Assembly: GCA_013365325.1 (NCBI GenBank)
Contig: JABVXV010000153.1
Coordinates: 1 to 64,000, forward strand
Source: Dipetalonema caudispina
Taxonomy: Eukaryota > Nematoda > Chromadorea > Rhabditida > Onchocercidae
Length of the DNA stretch: 64,000 nt
Direction of reading: 5' to 3'
Below the pieces are notes generated by a model. The model made no database searches. It had not been told where the DNA came from and saw only the letters and a list, made by a program, of their open reading frames with translations. Of the stretch, positions 1-13,850 are shown piece after piece; position 1 is the stretch's first letter; each line of letters opens with the position of its first letter. Made by a program: the position numbers and the translations under genes.

Positions 1-232
<232 letters not shown>

Positions 233-522
233 TCGTCGTTATTGTTGTCATTATCACTATCTTCAACACTAATAACAATAGAGTTATTATGGCAAAAAAA
301 AAAAAATGTATTATCAATTGTTTTCTAATTCTTTTTATAAATTATAAAATAATTTTGAGCAATAAAACTTCTATTTTCCATTTATTTTATCAATAATTAA
401 ATTGCTACAATCATTTTCATCCTTATCACTATCCTATCATCAGAAATGATGCATAATTATGTAAACAATTACTATTACTACTATTGGATTACTCAAAAGT
501 TGCAGTAATTTCTTAATGCATA

Positions 523-610
523 GACACAGACATAGACACACACACAGACAGACAGAGAGACAGACAGACAGACAGAGAGACAGACAGACAGACAGACACA
601 CATACATACA
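523..610. repeat. CAGA/GACA tetranucleotide microsatellite
   Basis: Blocks of CAGA units broken by GAGA and CACA variants. The minus-strand open frame across it (Cys/Leu/Ser/Val repeats) is an artefact of the repeat. Confidence 0.92.
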
Positions 611-2019
611 AATATAATCATATATGGATATGGAATGAATGTGTCTGTATATTAGTACGTTTCTAAAAAATCCGAAAATTATATATTGAAACAATATAGA
701 AAAGAAATGGAATTAAGATATATTGTTGGGATAAAAGTAGCGGACTGACTGACAGACAGACATGTTGTTTACGAAGAAACAAAGCAAAAAGGATAGATGA
801 AATTATGATGGGTGATGCATATATAAAATGATGATAGTGATGATAGTGATGATTTAGTTTTGATTTTACATCAGCAAAATAACAAAGTGAACGATGACGA
901 TCTTATTGATAAAAATATAATTCTTAGTGCTGCTATATGGTTAGGTTATTTTGCAAAGTGTATAGTATGAAAGCAAAGAAATTTTGCGGATCTATTAACA
1001 AAATCAATTAATTCGATTCAATATTTGAATTATTTGATTATAATGTTGCACATAATGGATAAATGTTTTGTATTTTGTTGCTACAAAACAAATTAACCGG
1101 GATTGAGCTTTTGCTGCAATTTGTAGATCTGAATAATTAATTAATTAAATATGTACGGACAGATATTTGCAATGTTAAAGCGATAATTGGTTTGCTGATT
1201 AAAGAGAAGAAATGATTATTACTGAGGAAATTTTTGAAATATCTTCATATTAAACAACTAATATTAATGAAAAGTTTCCCGTACCCATACATGGTCATAT
1301 AAATGTGTTTTACGTAGGTATTACGTGGTTAACAAATTACATACACGTAACCACGTCACTTATTCAATGAGGTCTAACTTATTATGTATGCATATTATTT
1401 ATCACTTGGTTCTATTCTTCACACTTGCAGAACGCATTAGTTAACGGAAAGGTCATTTCCTTAATTCGTTTCCTGTAAAAAAAAAAAAGAAAAACGACAG
1501 ATAAAAATATTTTTGAAACAATCGAAATCTTTATTATCTTGTATCGTTATTAATTAGTAAACCACTAGCTGGACATAATTCTGTTCCGGAAATAGCTCTG
1601 TTCCGGCAAAGAAATGCACATATAATGGTTGAAAGATTAGCGTTTCTACTATTTCCAATTATAACAGAAATGTGAAATTAAAGAGAAATGTTCAAAAGAA
1701 ATAAATTAAATTTAGATCTAATTATTTAAATAATCAGATGGTTAATTTGAGTGAAAAATAAATATTTAATCAATTGGTTAAGAAAAATAAACATCATAGC
1801 ATCATCTTTCAAATTTAACTAATAAAGGTAAAAAGTTCCGTGTACTGTATAATTCGGTGAAATAATTACCAAAAGGATGAGCGAATCGGACAAGAGTATA
1901 GAAAATTTGTAATAATCATTTGTTATGAACAGTTGATGGACCATGGACGAAATCGAGAAATAATGTCGAGGACGGAGGTGACATTTCAAAATTGTTTGTC
2001 ACCGTATGCGATTCATTTG

Positions 2020-2042
2020 TATAGATAGATAGATAGATAGAT
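2020..2042. repeat. GATA tetranucleotide microsatellite
   Basis: Five tandem ATAG units. Confidence 0.85.
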
Positions 2043-2088
2043 GCATAAGTTGATTGTATCCTTTCAGTTTGTACTACAAAATACACTA

Positions 2089-2128
2089 ACACACACATAC
2101 ACACACACACACACACACATACACACAT
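2089..2128. repeat. CA dinucleotide microsatellite
   Basis: CA units with a few TA interruptions. Confidence 0.9.
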
Positions 2129-4128
2129 CTCACTTAGATTTATCCGATAGTAGCAAAAGTGTTGCATAATATGTATGTATGTTCAACAAAGTTTACAATA
2201 ACATAATGTCCACAAACTACAATATACAGTTATTTATATTTCACCAAATATTTTCTCATATGTTACAGTTCGTTAATAAATTAATATTTAGTATAGGAAT
2301 AAACAAAAATAAATATCAGAGATAATTTTAGTTCGATTTAAAACTTAAATAATTTACTGATAATGTAGAAAATGATGGTAACATTTTAAATAATAATTAA
2401 TTTTTAAAAATTTTTCCATACAAAAGATAATAGTATTTAATGATACTTTTTACACTGATGTTTTTTCAAAGTGATATTTTCTTAAATTTCATCAATGAGA
2501 AAAGTTATTTCGGCAATTCGTGTTGAATTTTCCTTTTTACTTTTGACAAATAACTATGTATTTAAGTTAATGAATTATTTTGATTCACAAATAAGTCATA
2601 TTATTATGAGATTTGGGAATTTTGTGTTCGATTCTTTCTGGAATATATTTGACATCAAAAAATAAGGAGGCCATCTGTATGTCATTACATGGAAAAGAGG
2701 TCAATGAGGGAGAAAAAGGCCAAGGGATATGATGAGATCTCTTCAAAACTACTGCGAAATACCGTAACAGTTTTATGAAATTTAGGCTAATAATAATAAT
2801 TAATAAAATTTAAGGAGCCATACATTATATCAAATATCTTCTTATTCATACATTTCTTACTATATCATTTTCTTCACCATTATCACATATCTACAGATAG
2901 AAATTCATACAAATAAAAATGATTTTACAAAGAAAATAATATGAATTCTGTAGAGATTCGTACAATTAGAAATACGAGAAACAGTACATAAATAAATGTT
3001 TTTAGTTGACTGGCCACTAACTATTTGTCTTCTCATTCCACATGTACACTTTATCTCTCGTCAAAATTGATAATAATTTGGTAAATGATGGCCAGTCAGA
3101 CATCTAGAGGAAACATATATTAAGGATGTTAGCCATTACGGTAGTGACATTTTGATTCAAAAAAAAAACAACTAAATTTTAAATTTGAACAAAAACCAAA
3201 ATTTGTATGTAAAAAATCTTATTTATATTAAAAAAAAAGAAAAATATAATGCTATATTTGATTAAAATATATCATTAAATGTTACATAAAATTATTGCCA
3301 TAAATTATAAATAACATTTGATATTAGTAATTAATTCTTGACATTATTATATGTTAGGTAGCAATGTATTGTATATGATGAAAATATATTTTATATTTGC
3401 ATATAGCATCTAAAATTGCACCGTTAATTAATTTCATTTATTGAAACTATAAACCTATTTTAAGGTTAATAAGTTTTAATAAATGAAATTTGAAACTTAA
3501 TAATCTTAAAATACAATATATGTTGAAGAGATTTTTTTTTTTGAAAAAAAAAAAAACTTAACAACGTTAAAATGCATCTTTTCTTTATTTTTTTTATCAA
3601 AAAAATATGGCATTAATGAATAAGATGAAAAGGACGACTGCAAACTATTTGGAACAAAAATTAGTAAATTTAAAAATTTGCTATTCATTTCTTTATGCAA
3701 AAAAATTATGAAATTTAGGAAAAATTTTTTCAATTTTTGCTATTTATATTTTTCATTTATAACACTTTTTTCGTTAATTATGCTTGTAAACTTTCCCTTC
3801 AACAGAAAATTTGCTACCTTTTCTACGTTATAATTTGGTTATAAAATAGCTAATAACTTTTAATTATTGACGTAATGAATAACAATTAATTTCCTTCACG
3901 TTTCATTTTATTATTTTCGACATTGTTTGTTAAGGAAAATGATTGGCAAACATTGATAAGTGAATTTACGAATAATTAATTTATCAAATGATTTTATCAA
4001 TATTCAAACGCATGATGTAATGATAATAAGTGTGCTATTATCCGAACTCTATTACTATTCAATTAAGAATGAAAATATTAATGGTAAGTTTAGAAGTATG
4101 AATATTATTAAGTTCTTGTTTGTTTAGG

Positions 4129-4164
4129 AAACAAACAAACAAACAAACAAACAAACAAACAAAC
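4129..4164. repeat. AAAC tetranucleotide microsatellite
   Basis: About nine AAAC units. A short complementary GTTTGTTT run lies directly upstream (4117-4125), so the array could fold back locally. Confidence 0.92.
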
Positions 4165-5075
4165 ATTAATATGATTATTCATTTTCTATTTAGTCCATTA
4201 TATATTATGGGAAAAAAAACCCCGAAAATTAATTGTTCTGGAAATTTAATCATTCATGAAATGTAACTTCTTTTTTTTCCATTTTTACATTATTTACTTT
4301 CAGCTTAATGAATTCTTCCCCCTAATTTAGTTCATATGTTTCAAAATTTTTTAATTATAACAAATGATAATTGTAATTAATACCAAAATATTTTACCTAT
4401 TTATGCATCATTTGTTAATGTTTAGGAAAGAAATAGCGGTATAATGATGATTTTTTTCAATGTAATGAATGCAATTTCTATGTAACTTTCTCGTAATATT
4501 TCCATTAATTTTGCATAGTTTTTACAAATTTAATAAAATATTCCACGTATTGTACGTGAAAATTCCCATAATAAACGTGTAAAAAAAAAAAAAATAATCA
4601 TTACCTCAATTGACTTGCAGTTTTTCAAACATTTTACTTGAAAATAAATTTACATCTGTTTGATTGTAAGCCATAGCTCCAGAATTAGTGATTATTAGTT
4701 GTAGTATCAGCAGGGATCATTCCGACGAAATGTTGTTTTTCTCTCAGGATAGGAAAAAAAAATTAACAGAAAATGGAGTAAGGGAAATATTAATGAGAAA
4801 TTGATGAGATAGCTGCTGATGACGAAAGAAAAGATGACAAGGATATCACTCATAATACCTTTTTTATTTTTCATTTTTTTCCGCTAGACCAAAGAACAGA
4901 AGAGGTCATAGAAGGTTTCTCGAGGTCAATGGGCGGAATCAAAAAATAACTCCAACAATATTTTCCAGCAAAACAACAAAAAAAGAAGGAGCTACAGTAT
5001 GGAAGAAGAGAAATGGAATGGAGTATATTTTTTGATAGAAGCTGGAGTATTTGGAGGATAGACAAGAAACGGTTG

Positions 5076-5104
5076 TGAGAGAGAGAGAGAATGAGAGAGA
5101 GAGA
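5076..5104. repeat. GA dinucleotide repeat
   Basis: GA units with an AT interruption, followed by an A tract. Confidence 0.85.
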
Positions 5105-5185
5105 AAAAAAAAAGGAGACAAAATATCTGTAAAAAGATTACAAGAAAAGATGAGAGCAGAAATCATCAACAATATCATCTGCTTG

Positions 5186-5239
5186 GTAGTAGTAGTAGTA
5201 GTAGTAGTAATAGTAGTGATAGTAGTAGTAGCAGTAGTA
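5186..5239. repeat. GTA trinucleotide microsatellite
   Basis: AGT/GTA units with scattered substitutions. It encodes Val or Tyr runs only as a by-product. Confidence 0.9.
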
Positions 5240-5927
5240 TTGAAAAACAACAAACGAAGTGAATTGGGGAATTATATTGAGGTCATCTTGTCTGCATGGC
5301 CATATCATAAACAACAACAAAAATTGGAGCAAGGAGTAAAAGACTTGGCATAGAGCCTATAATAGTAATAGTATGGCACAAGCGGTAAACAATCAGCTGG
5401 ATAGTTTTGTTGTTGTGTACTATTCCGCTCTTAGCCAAACCCCAAATAGACTTTTGTTGTTGACCTATTGGTAAAAAGGCCACTGTAGGTCATTTTCTGT
5501 TACTCTCCCGCCTATCGATCTCATCCATCTCAAACATGTAAATAATTATCAGGTATTTCCCAAATATATTTATTAACTTGCTGTTAAGGATAAAATTAGG
5601 GCAAAAATCATTCTATTAATACTTCAAATTGATTAGTAACAAATAATTCGTATTGTGATAGCAAACGTTTGAATAGTTACATAAATATTTCAATGGAAAT
5701 TTTGTAATAAAATCGAACTTTTTACTGCTTATTTAATTTGACTAATATAAAACAGATAGATCAAAAAATACGATGGATAATTTTACTAAAGTAAACGATA
5801 AACAAATTTTCAAAGAGTAGATATTAGATGTAGTAAACAATACAGAGATATATTGTATGAAAAAAAGATCCGGATAAATCCCGGATAATTCGGTATACAA
5901 TTCAAATAATACATGAATATCTCATCA

Positions 5928-5946
5928 TATATATATATATATATAT
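5928..5946. repeat. AT dinucleotide repeat
   Basis: Alternating AT run. Confidence 0.8.
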
Positions 5947-5988
5947 GATATGATTTCTATTTAACAAATCAAAAAGGTCAATAAATGA

Positions 5989-5999
5989 AGAAAAAAAAA

Positions 6000-6030
<31 letters not shown>

Positions 6031-6038
6031 TAATTTTC

Positions 6039-6068
<30 letters not shown>
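5989..6068. repeat. Interrupted poly-A tract
   Basis: Two A tracts of roughly 40 and 27 bases separated by a short TAATTTTC spacer. No target-site duplication or retroposed gene was recognised upstream. Confidence 0.85.
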
Positions 6069-6069
<1 letters not shown>

Positions 6070-6196
6070 CAACATTATCCTACAAAGTTGTCCTCCAAAA
6101 AGCATAAACGGAAAAAACTTTAATCTTTGTCATCATTACTCATTTCTTTCTTCGTCCGCTCAGTCATTTGTCTCTTTCATTTATTCTTCTTCTACT

Positions 6197-6198
<2 letters not shown>

Positions 6199-6235
<37 letters not shown>

Positions 6236-6290
6236 CAATTTCCACAATTTTTTTTCCCCTTCCTCTCTCTCTCTTTCTCTCTCTCTCATT
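6199..6290. repeat. Poly-T tract followed by CT repeat
   Basis: A ~37-base T run, then a C/T-rich block with CT dinucleotides (6263-6290). With the A tract ~140 bases upstream it forms a potential long A/T foldback. Confidence 0.85.
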
Positions 6291-7020
6291 CACACTCTTC
6301 CTTCTCATACCTTTTCTTTTCATTTTCATCTTTTTTATTTAAAATTGATCATTTTACTGAATGATGGTGATGAACCATTTCAATTCAATCGTATGTCATA
6401 TTTCTCGTTTTTTTTCTTCTTTTTTTTTTTTTTTCGCCTTCTTTTTCGAATTCGATCGTTGATCTTTGAATAAGAAGAAAAAAAAAAAAAGAAAAAAAAT
6501 GATAGTACGATAGCTTATTACATCCAATTTAATATTCAATTTATTCATTCATTCATAATTTTATTTCGTCACATCAAAAAATTTGATTACTTAATTTATT
6601 TATGAAAAAAAAAAAAAAAAATTTTTTTTTTCTTTTCTTTTCTTTTCTCACGCAAATTTTCGTTTTTTTTTTCTTTCTTTCATTTTGAAATTTTTAATTG
6701 TTAAAAGAGAAATTCACAATTTTTTGCAAATTTTTCAAAATTATTATTCCTTTTTTCTTTCTTCTTTTTTCTTCTCGCTCCTATACTCTTCCTCTCTGTC
6801 TTTAATGAAAAAAAAAAAAATAAATTTTTGAAGCATTAAGTTTGTAGCAAATAAGCTGAAAAGGGAGGAATTGATTTTGTTTTGTTTATCTATCATTCTG
6901 ATGCTATTTGCATTCATCACTCATCGATCAACTGATATATGCAACACGAAATGATAATAATATATTTGTTTCAAATTTAGAATTAAATTTCGTAACATTT
7001 TAAAACATGCATAAAACGGA

Positions 7021-7140
7021 GGTAGTACTAATAGTAGTAGTAGTAGTAGTATTAGTTGTTGTTGTTGTTGTTGTTGTTATTGTTGTTGTTGTTGTTATTG
7101 TTGTTGTTGTTGTTATTGTTGTAATTGTAGTAATAGTAGC
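7021..7140. repeat. GTA/GTT compound trinucleotide microsatellite
   Basis: GTA units give way to long GTT runs interrupted by ATT. Confidence 0.92.
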
Positions 7141-7204
7141 GATAGTAATTAAGAAATGATAGCATTTTTTTTTTTTCTGATCTATGAAAATTCGGAAAAT
7201 AAAT

Positions 7205-7278
7205 GCACACATACATACACATACATACACATACATACACACATACATACACACACATTCACGCACACATACACAAAC
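7205..7278. repeat. CATA/CA compound microsatellite
   Basis: Alternating CATACA and CACA units. Confidence 0.9.
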
Positions 7279-7464
7279 AAAAACTTAAATAACATTGTTG
7301 AGGAAAATTCATTTTTTTTCTTAATTTTATTTTTAGTTTATTTTGATAAATCAATGAAATTTGATGATATCATATTACTGATCGACTTGTTTATCTGACC
7401 AATTCATTTTGGTGATTTTCTTCAATTATGATCGGTTAGATATTAATGATATATTACCATGGAT

Positions 7465-7510
7465 GAGAGAAGGAGAGAGAGAGAGAGAGAAAGAAAGAAA
7501 GAGAAAGAAG
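7465..7510. repeat. GA and GAAA repeat
   Basis: A GA dinucleotide run grading into GAAA units. Confidence 0.88.
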
Positions 7511-10146
7511 CAGCTGCAATAATATCTTATTAATTTGATGAGAACAAAGCATGATTTCTTCCACCAATTAGTTTTCGTTTCATAAATTTCATTTAATAGT
7601 ACTGGAGGTTATAGTTATTCAAGATCACGTTTATCTGTCTATTTCAATCATAGGATAAGCTAAGATTAAGCTAACTTATATAGATGTATGAAAAAATATT
7701 ACATTATAAAAATATATTGTAATGAAAAAAATATTGTACTATAAAATAAATCAAAAAATGTTGATATGAATTTTAATATATACAAAAGTTTCCTCAGCAA
7801 TTTTCTTCCATATTTAATAAAACGAAAAATTGGAACAACCCATAAATTCAGTGCAGATTATCTTCCGGTAACCTAAGTATGCCTTTCATTGATGAATCAT
7901 TTGATGGCATAAAAGATTAATAATAGTTTTGCAACAGTTATTCATTTCATTTCTCCTCAATGATAAAATTTATCCTGATCAAACTATTATCTCTCAAGCA
8001 CTTTTATTTAATTTAAATTAGTCTAAAATAATAAAAATTGGATTATTTCATTAATGATAATAATAATAAAAGAATAATAAGTGTAACATAAACCTCAGCA
8101 GTTTTTTTTTCCTTTCTTTTTTTTTATTTTCTCGTATGCAAATTTCTTCGCGATAATTTTCACTGTCACTGTTTCACGCTAATTCCCGTTTTGCTCTAAC
8201 GGCCTGAAATTTAAAGTGGTAAAAACAAAGAAAAAATCGATACAATTTTCATTTCCGTCTTACTTAATTATGCACAACGAAAATGACTTCGAAATAAGAA
8301 ACAAAACAATTTCAAATATTCTTAAGGTATATAATGATGAAAATGGAAAACAGACGAAGGAAGAAAAAATCCTAAAGAAATTTCACATCAGAGAATGATT
8401 AATGAAAAACAAAACATTTAACATTAAAAATATTAATGAAATAATTGAATAATTTTCTTTTCTTTTCTTTTTCCATCCAACTGATTTATTGTCTTTTTTT
8501 TTTTTTTTTGTTTTAAATATGCAAATTTTACAGCGTGAAAAGTTGTATTGTTAAAAAAAAACTGCCAAATTATAGGCAGCTAAAATTTGAGGAAAAATTG
8601 ATGACATAAATTGATGATGAAAATAAGCAGCAGCTATTTGTTATGAAAATTTCAAAAAGTATTTAATAATTCAACAAACATAGAAGAGAATGGATAAATG
8701 TGAGGTTAAGAAAGCCTAAAAATTGATCCGATTATGGCATTTGGTGAAGATTTTTGATGTCTTCCTCATTCTATTCAACTTAGCTAACTACATTTTAAGT
8801 TTATTTTCAAGTAAAAACATAAGTGAAGAAAATATATCATTCCAACTTTCCGGAATATATGTATATATATAAATTTATTGTTAACGAAAATGTAATTTAT
8901 ACAAAATAGACATAAACTAAAAAACGCTTCATAAATTTAAATGTAAAATGCAAAAGAAATAAATATTGCGTTCAAAATGATTTGTTCTTTTTTTTTTTTT
9001 TTTTTGAAGGTCGCACATAATTTTCAAAAAAAAAAAAAAAAAAAAAAAAAAAAGGAACCGACAATGGCTAATACACAAAAATGATGCATCATTGGCTGGA
9101 AAAAAAGCTATAAAAATTTGTCTTTTTTAATGGTTTTTCTTTCTTTTTTTTTTTTTTTTTTGTTAAAACAAACATTTTTGAATTTCATTTGAAAATTTAT
9201 CAGAAATTGGAATTGAAATTATCAATGAAAATGGAATGCTATCCGAACTAAAAATGAAACAAACAAAGCAATAGATTATTTGTGATATGTAACATATAAA
9301 AGAGGAAGAAGGAAAGATTATATTCAATCGGTTACAGGTTTTCGGTCTTTCCGTATCCTTTAATTTTCCTCCGTTAATTTAATTTCACTTCTTCGCTCAC
9401 TTTTTCATTTCTCTATCAAAAACAAATAAAAATGATATTGTGAAGTGTTTATTACTTGTTAGTGTAATTGAGGGATAAAAAAAAAAAAAAAAAAGAAGAA
9501 AAAGAAAGCTCGGAATAATTAGAATGCAATTAATTACTTGCTGAATTAGGTGAAATTAGGTAATAGTTGAAAATTTAGACAAAAAATTTGAAAATATTTC
9601 AAATGTTTTACATTTGTAGTTTAAATCATCAAATAATATTTTTACAATATTATAGAAAATAATAATTGTTCGAGTTAAAATAGAACAGATTGGAAAGAAA
9701 AGAGAGAGAGAGAGAGAGAGGGGGAGAGAAAGAAGGAAGTAATTTGTACGGATATCTTTAATGGAAGTGAATCATCCTTGAGAGGAATTTGTTGGATAAA
9801 CATTTGCAAATTTATGGAAAATTTTATTTGTTAGAAATTTGTTAAAACTCAAAAAAATCAAAGAATAATAAATTTTTCTTTTTTTTTTTTTTTTTGAACA
9901 ACTGCTAAAAATACTATATCAGAAAATGACAAAAAAATAATGCTTATTTATTGGATTGAAATTATGTAAATGTTAAAAGATAGCAAGTTGTTATATAAGT
10001 AAAATAATTGTCAAATATATAAGAGCGTAAAGATGGTCAGAAATTAAAAAAGAAAATGAGATGAAAAATGAAATCCAATTTTACCAAAAAAAAAGCGCCT
10101 GTTCTTTTAGGTAAAATTAGTGATGATCATAGTTCATTGAGATTGT

Positions 10147-10282
10147 CACACACACACACACACACTTAAATATTATATCTATATATTACACTTAAACCTG
10201 ATCAAGAAAGCTTACCGACAATCATTGAATGAATGAATAAATGGACAGACGATGGGCCGGACGGATGGATGGATGGATGGAT
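10147..10282. repeat. CA repeat (10147-10165) and GGAT repeat (10257-10282)
   Basis: Two short simple repeats about 90 bases apart: a CA run and GGAT units. Confidence 0.85.
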
Positions 10283-10615
10283 GATTAAACGGTAAATGAC
10301 TGAATGGATTTTATAAATTACAATAGGAAAAAGAAATGAAAAAAGCGAATTGAAATGAAAATGACGTTACAAAAAAAGAAAAAAAAAAAAAAGAAAAAAA
10401 GTGATAAATTTTGTAGAAAAGAGTTGCGGATTGCGGCGCCTCGAAAAATATTTCGATTGTTGCAGTTGTTGGAAGTAAAGATATATAATGTTTAGTATAC
10501 ATACGAAAGAAAAAAAAAAAAAAAAAAAAAGGTGATGAAATAATCATCATATAATGATGATATCATATGTCAATTATCATGTGATAACTGATAATTTAAC
10601 TATCGTCAACTACTA

Positions 10616-10703
10616 TAATCATTATAAATGAACTGTCCTAATTGTTATAATGAGCCGTCCCAATTATCATAATGAATCGTTGAGAGCGCTATAATAAACC
10701 TGC
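10616..10703. repeat. Degenerate ~23-bp tandem repeat, about four units
   Basis: Successive units start near 10616, 10639, 10661 and 10684. Each carries a T/C-AAT(T/C).TATAA core and, in the first two, a CTGTCC or CCGTCC end. Units differ at several positions. This is a visual call. Confidence 0.55.
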
Positions 10704-13599
10704 CATATATGATAGCCATATCAAAAGAATAACCAGAATTAGTTAATATCATTTAACCTTTCATCAAATAAATTTTACAAAAATAATAGTAGAAGATGAA
10801 TGATGGAAATATGAGCATCATGAAGGATGAGAATATTGCTATGATTTGGAAAGAATTTCAAATTTTTTTTTAATAATAAAACGAAAAATGTCGCATAATG
10901 GAAGTTATTAGAATAATTGGCGATTTTTTTAGGTTGGATTATTTTGGCAAAACTTCTACTGTTCTTTTTTTTTTTTTCCTTTTTTCTTTTTGAGTTTGCA
11001 CTAATTATACTATCTCATATAATATTTTTAATTAGATAACATTATATGACACAAAATTGATCTAATATTCCTATCAAAATTTTTATGATTGGATTAATGT
11101 AAAATTTGAAAATTATTCTTTTTAAAATATTAAATTAACAAAAGTTTTATATTTTTGAAGAAAAACTGTTTTTTTTTTCTCTCTCTTTCTTCTTTTTTTT
11201 ATATCACGAGATTGTAAAAAGATAAGATTTCATTTCTAACATTTATAAACCACAGATTCATTGAAGGAAAATTAAAAAGCAGAAAAGAAATGGCATAAAC
11301 GACACATTTCATTAATTTATTTTTAGACAATTATTTTCATTTTTCAGAATTATTGTTAGGAAAAAATTTCGAAAATTTATTTCGATAATCGACCATCTGT
11401 AATTATTTTATCGAAGGTTGGATGAAATTGAAGAATTGGATCTTGAACATTTTTTGAATTCAGGATTGATCCATCCTGGAAGCTTCAATATCGATAATCT
11501 ATATGATGATTATCAGATTTCTTTCAAAATTATTCCAATAATTTTTCTAATTTAATGACACAAAGTGTAGTAATCTTATGATGAAATTTAAAAATTCGAT
11601 TTTCATCCTTAAAAATTAAGGATAAAAATGTAAAGTAAACTGTAGCGAAATTGCAGTACGAATATTTCCTGTAACATATTTTCCCGAAGAGATGATCAAA
11701 TCTGGAAGAGAATAAATTCGAATTATTTAAACGAAATATACATATTCAATCCTACAACAAATCCTGTTACAGTCCTAATTAGTAAATTAATGAATAAAAC
11801 TGTTGGTTGATTGGCTGGTCGATTTCGTCTTTTAAATAGCTTTCTGTACAAATAATTGACAAAATGTCGCATATCACATCTGCCAAAAAAAAAAAAAAAG
11901 GAAAAAAAGGAAAAAACGGGGTAAAACGAAAGACCATTTGACTCTCATTTAATTTGATAGGTGATTAATTAATGTATGATATCAAAAGAAGCAGATCGAA
12001 TGGATACATAAGAATATACGAATAAATAGAGAGAAGAAAAAGAGTAAAGGAAAAAAAAAAGTGATGGGAAAAAATTTGGTTCAAAATGGGACACATAAAA
12101 AAGAATGCAAGCTGTTTTAATTTTTAATTTTATTCTTTTTTTTCCTTTTCTTTTTTTCTGCAATATGAGTAAAATTTTTATATAAGTAAAATGTGAAACA
12201 TCTGCAACAATTATTTTTTGCAATATAAATTGCAGCATGCATAATATTTTCTATTATCGCCTTGCGGTATTTTTTTCATTTGATTTAAATTTTTAAAATC
12301 TATTTTAATCATATCATGCTTGAATTTAGTCGAAACTTTGAGCTTTTTGATCCAACAAAAAGCACTTTTAGATTACAAATTAAGTCCTGAGATGTTTTGA
12401 TCGCTGTAGTACGGAAATTAAATTTAAAGTGATAGTTTTGTTTTCATTCCTTATTATTTTGTTCTCGTATTTATTAATGCAAGAAAGTAAATTTGAGAAT
12501 TTATTTTTAAGTAGTGAAAATTTCGTATTTCTCATTTGTTGAATTAAGTACAAACATCGATTTGGCTAAATTGCTACTCCACTAGTTTGAATACATATTT
12601 CAGACTACGTAATATTTAAATTATGAAGAAATATTCCACGTATTTCCTTCAGTGAGACAATGAAGTTTAGAATTTATTCGAATTAAATTTTAGGAATAAT
12701 AAATTATGACGAAGGAAAAAAGATGACATTCTTTTCTTGAGGTTTTTTTTCTTTTTTTTTTCAAATTCATATTCACATTCTTCCTTTCAAATTTGCAGTT
12801 TTATCATTCTGACTATTATTTGAATTGTAATGAAGGAATAATTTGCATATTCGAAATATTTATACACTGAATGCTTCGATTAAAATGCCGAGGTGTCTCG
12901 ATGAAAAAATTTCGAGAATTAACAATTCAAACATGATATGAATTACTATTCGACGTAACTTGCAAGGTATTTCATTTCAACAAAATGAAATTTTCCTCAT
13001 AAGTTTTTGTTTTTTATGCCAAAATTCAAATCTTGGCATATTTTTGGAATTGAAATTAAAATTTATATTCCGAGTGAATGCATCCAGTATATTCCGGATA
13101 AGCTAATTAGGCATCAATAACTCGAAGTTGAATGATACTTCTTTACAAGTTTTCTAATTCCAACTTTTCATTTTTAATTCATAGGAGAAAATTGTACTGT
13201 ATGTTTGCAATATGCACCGGAAAGAGAGAGAGTGGAAGGGGGAGGGGGAGAGAGAGAGAGCAAAAAAAAAAAGAAGATGAAAGCTTACCCGTTTGTTTTT
13301 ATACCAGTTTCCGCGAATTTTTACCAGTTAGAATTGCTTTATATGGAAAAGATCGCGGGAATTTAGCAAAGCACACACCGTAAGCCTAATATGCAGCACC
13401 CGCAACAGCACCACACGCTAGCAGGTTGATTTTGCGAACTATGTTCGTTATTGTGTATATGTAATGATCGTGCATATATGTGCAAAACATCATCAGGAGA
13501 AAGGCGGGGGAGCAGGGAGAGAGGAGGGGATTGAATTTGGTTTGCGATCAGAAGAAGAAGAAGGGTTTTCCTCCGATCAGATAGATGTCGTAGTGGTTC

Positions 13600-13690
13600 T
13601 GTTGTTGTTGTTGTTGTTGTTCTATGTGTGTGTGTGTGTGTGTTTGTGTGTGTTTGTGTGCTTGTGTGTGTATGTGTGTGTTTGTGTGTT
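13600..13690. repeat. GTT then GT compound microsatellite
   Basis: Seven GTT units, then a GT array with TTTGTG and CTTGTG variants. Confidence 0.92.
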
Positions 13691-13754
13691 ATGAAAAATA
13701 GGAAGGTACCGCCTGGCACCTCGGGTACAGCTTGCTATATACTACCATTACTAC

Positions 13755-13850
13755 CATTCATTCATTCATTCATTTGCTTCGGGCAACTGACCACTTCATA
13801 ATAATCGTAATATCGTGTTTTCTCCCTTCATTTCATTTCATTTCATTTCA
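13755..13850. repeat. ATTC (13755-13774) and CATTT (13828-13850) repeats
   Basis: Two short arrays, one tetranucleotide and one pentanucleotide. Confidence 0.85.

Larger units (their letters stand above)
5041..7600. other. Dense microsatellite and homopolymer cluster
   Basis: A stretch with GA, GTA, AT, long A and T tracts, a pyrimidine-rich block (6120-6330), GTA/GTT arrays and CATA/CA arrays. Open frames of up to ~100 codons cross it on both strands but consist of Phe, Thr, Asn, Val or Tyr runs dictated by the repeats. No splice-bounded exon was found. Confidence 0.65.
7601..13130. other. Gene-poor AT-rich DNA, part 2
   Basis: Extremely AT-rich sequence with many A/T homopolymers (for example 8988-9053 and 11886-11898). 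A 60-codon open frame at 8216-8398 (+) is Lys/Asn/Glu-rich and lacks splice or family support. A degenerate tandem repeat lies at 10,616-10,703. No gene recognised. Confidence 0.55.

Noticed and set aside
6127..6473. Two overlapping + strand open frames of 71 and 101 codons
   Set aside because: They are runs of Phe, Leu and Ser produced by poly-T and CT tracts. No splice signals or family features.
7000..7266. Minus-strand frames of 88 and 68 codons rich in Thr or Asn
   Set aside because: Translation of GTT/GTA and CA microsatellites only.
13363..13719. 118-codon minus-strand frame, and a 76-codon + frame over the same bases
   Set aside because: Most of the length is GT and GTT repeat. The Cys/Trp-rich end is a shadow with no relatives.
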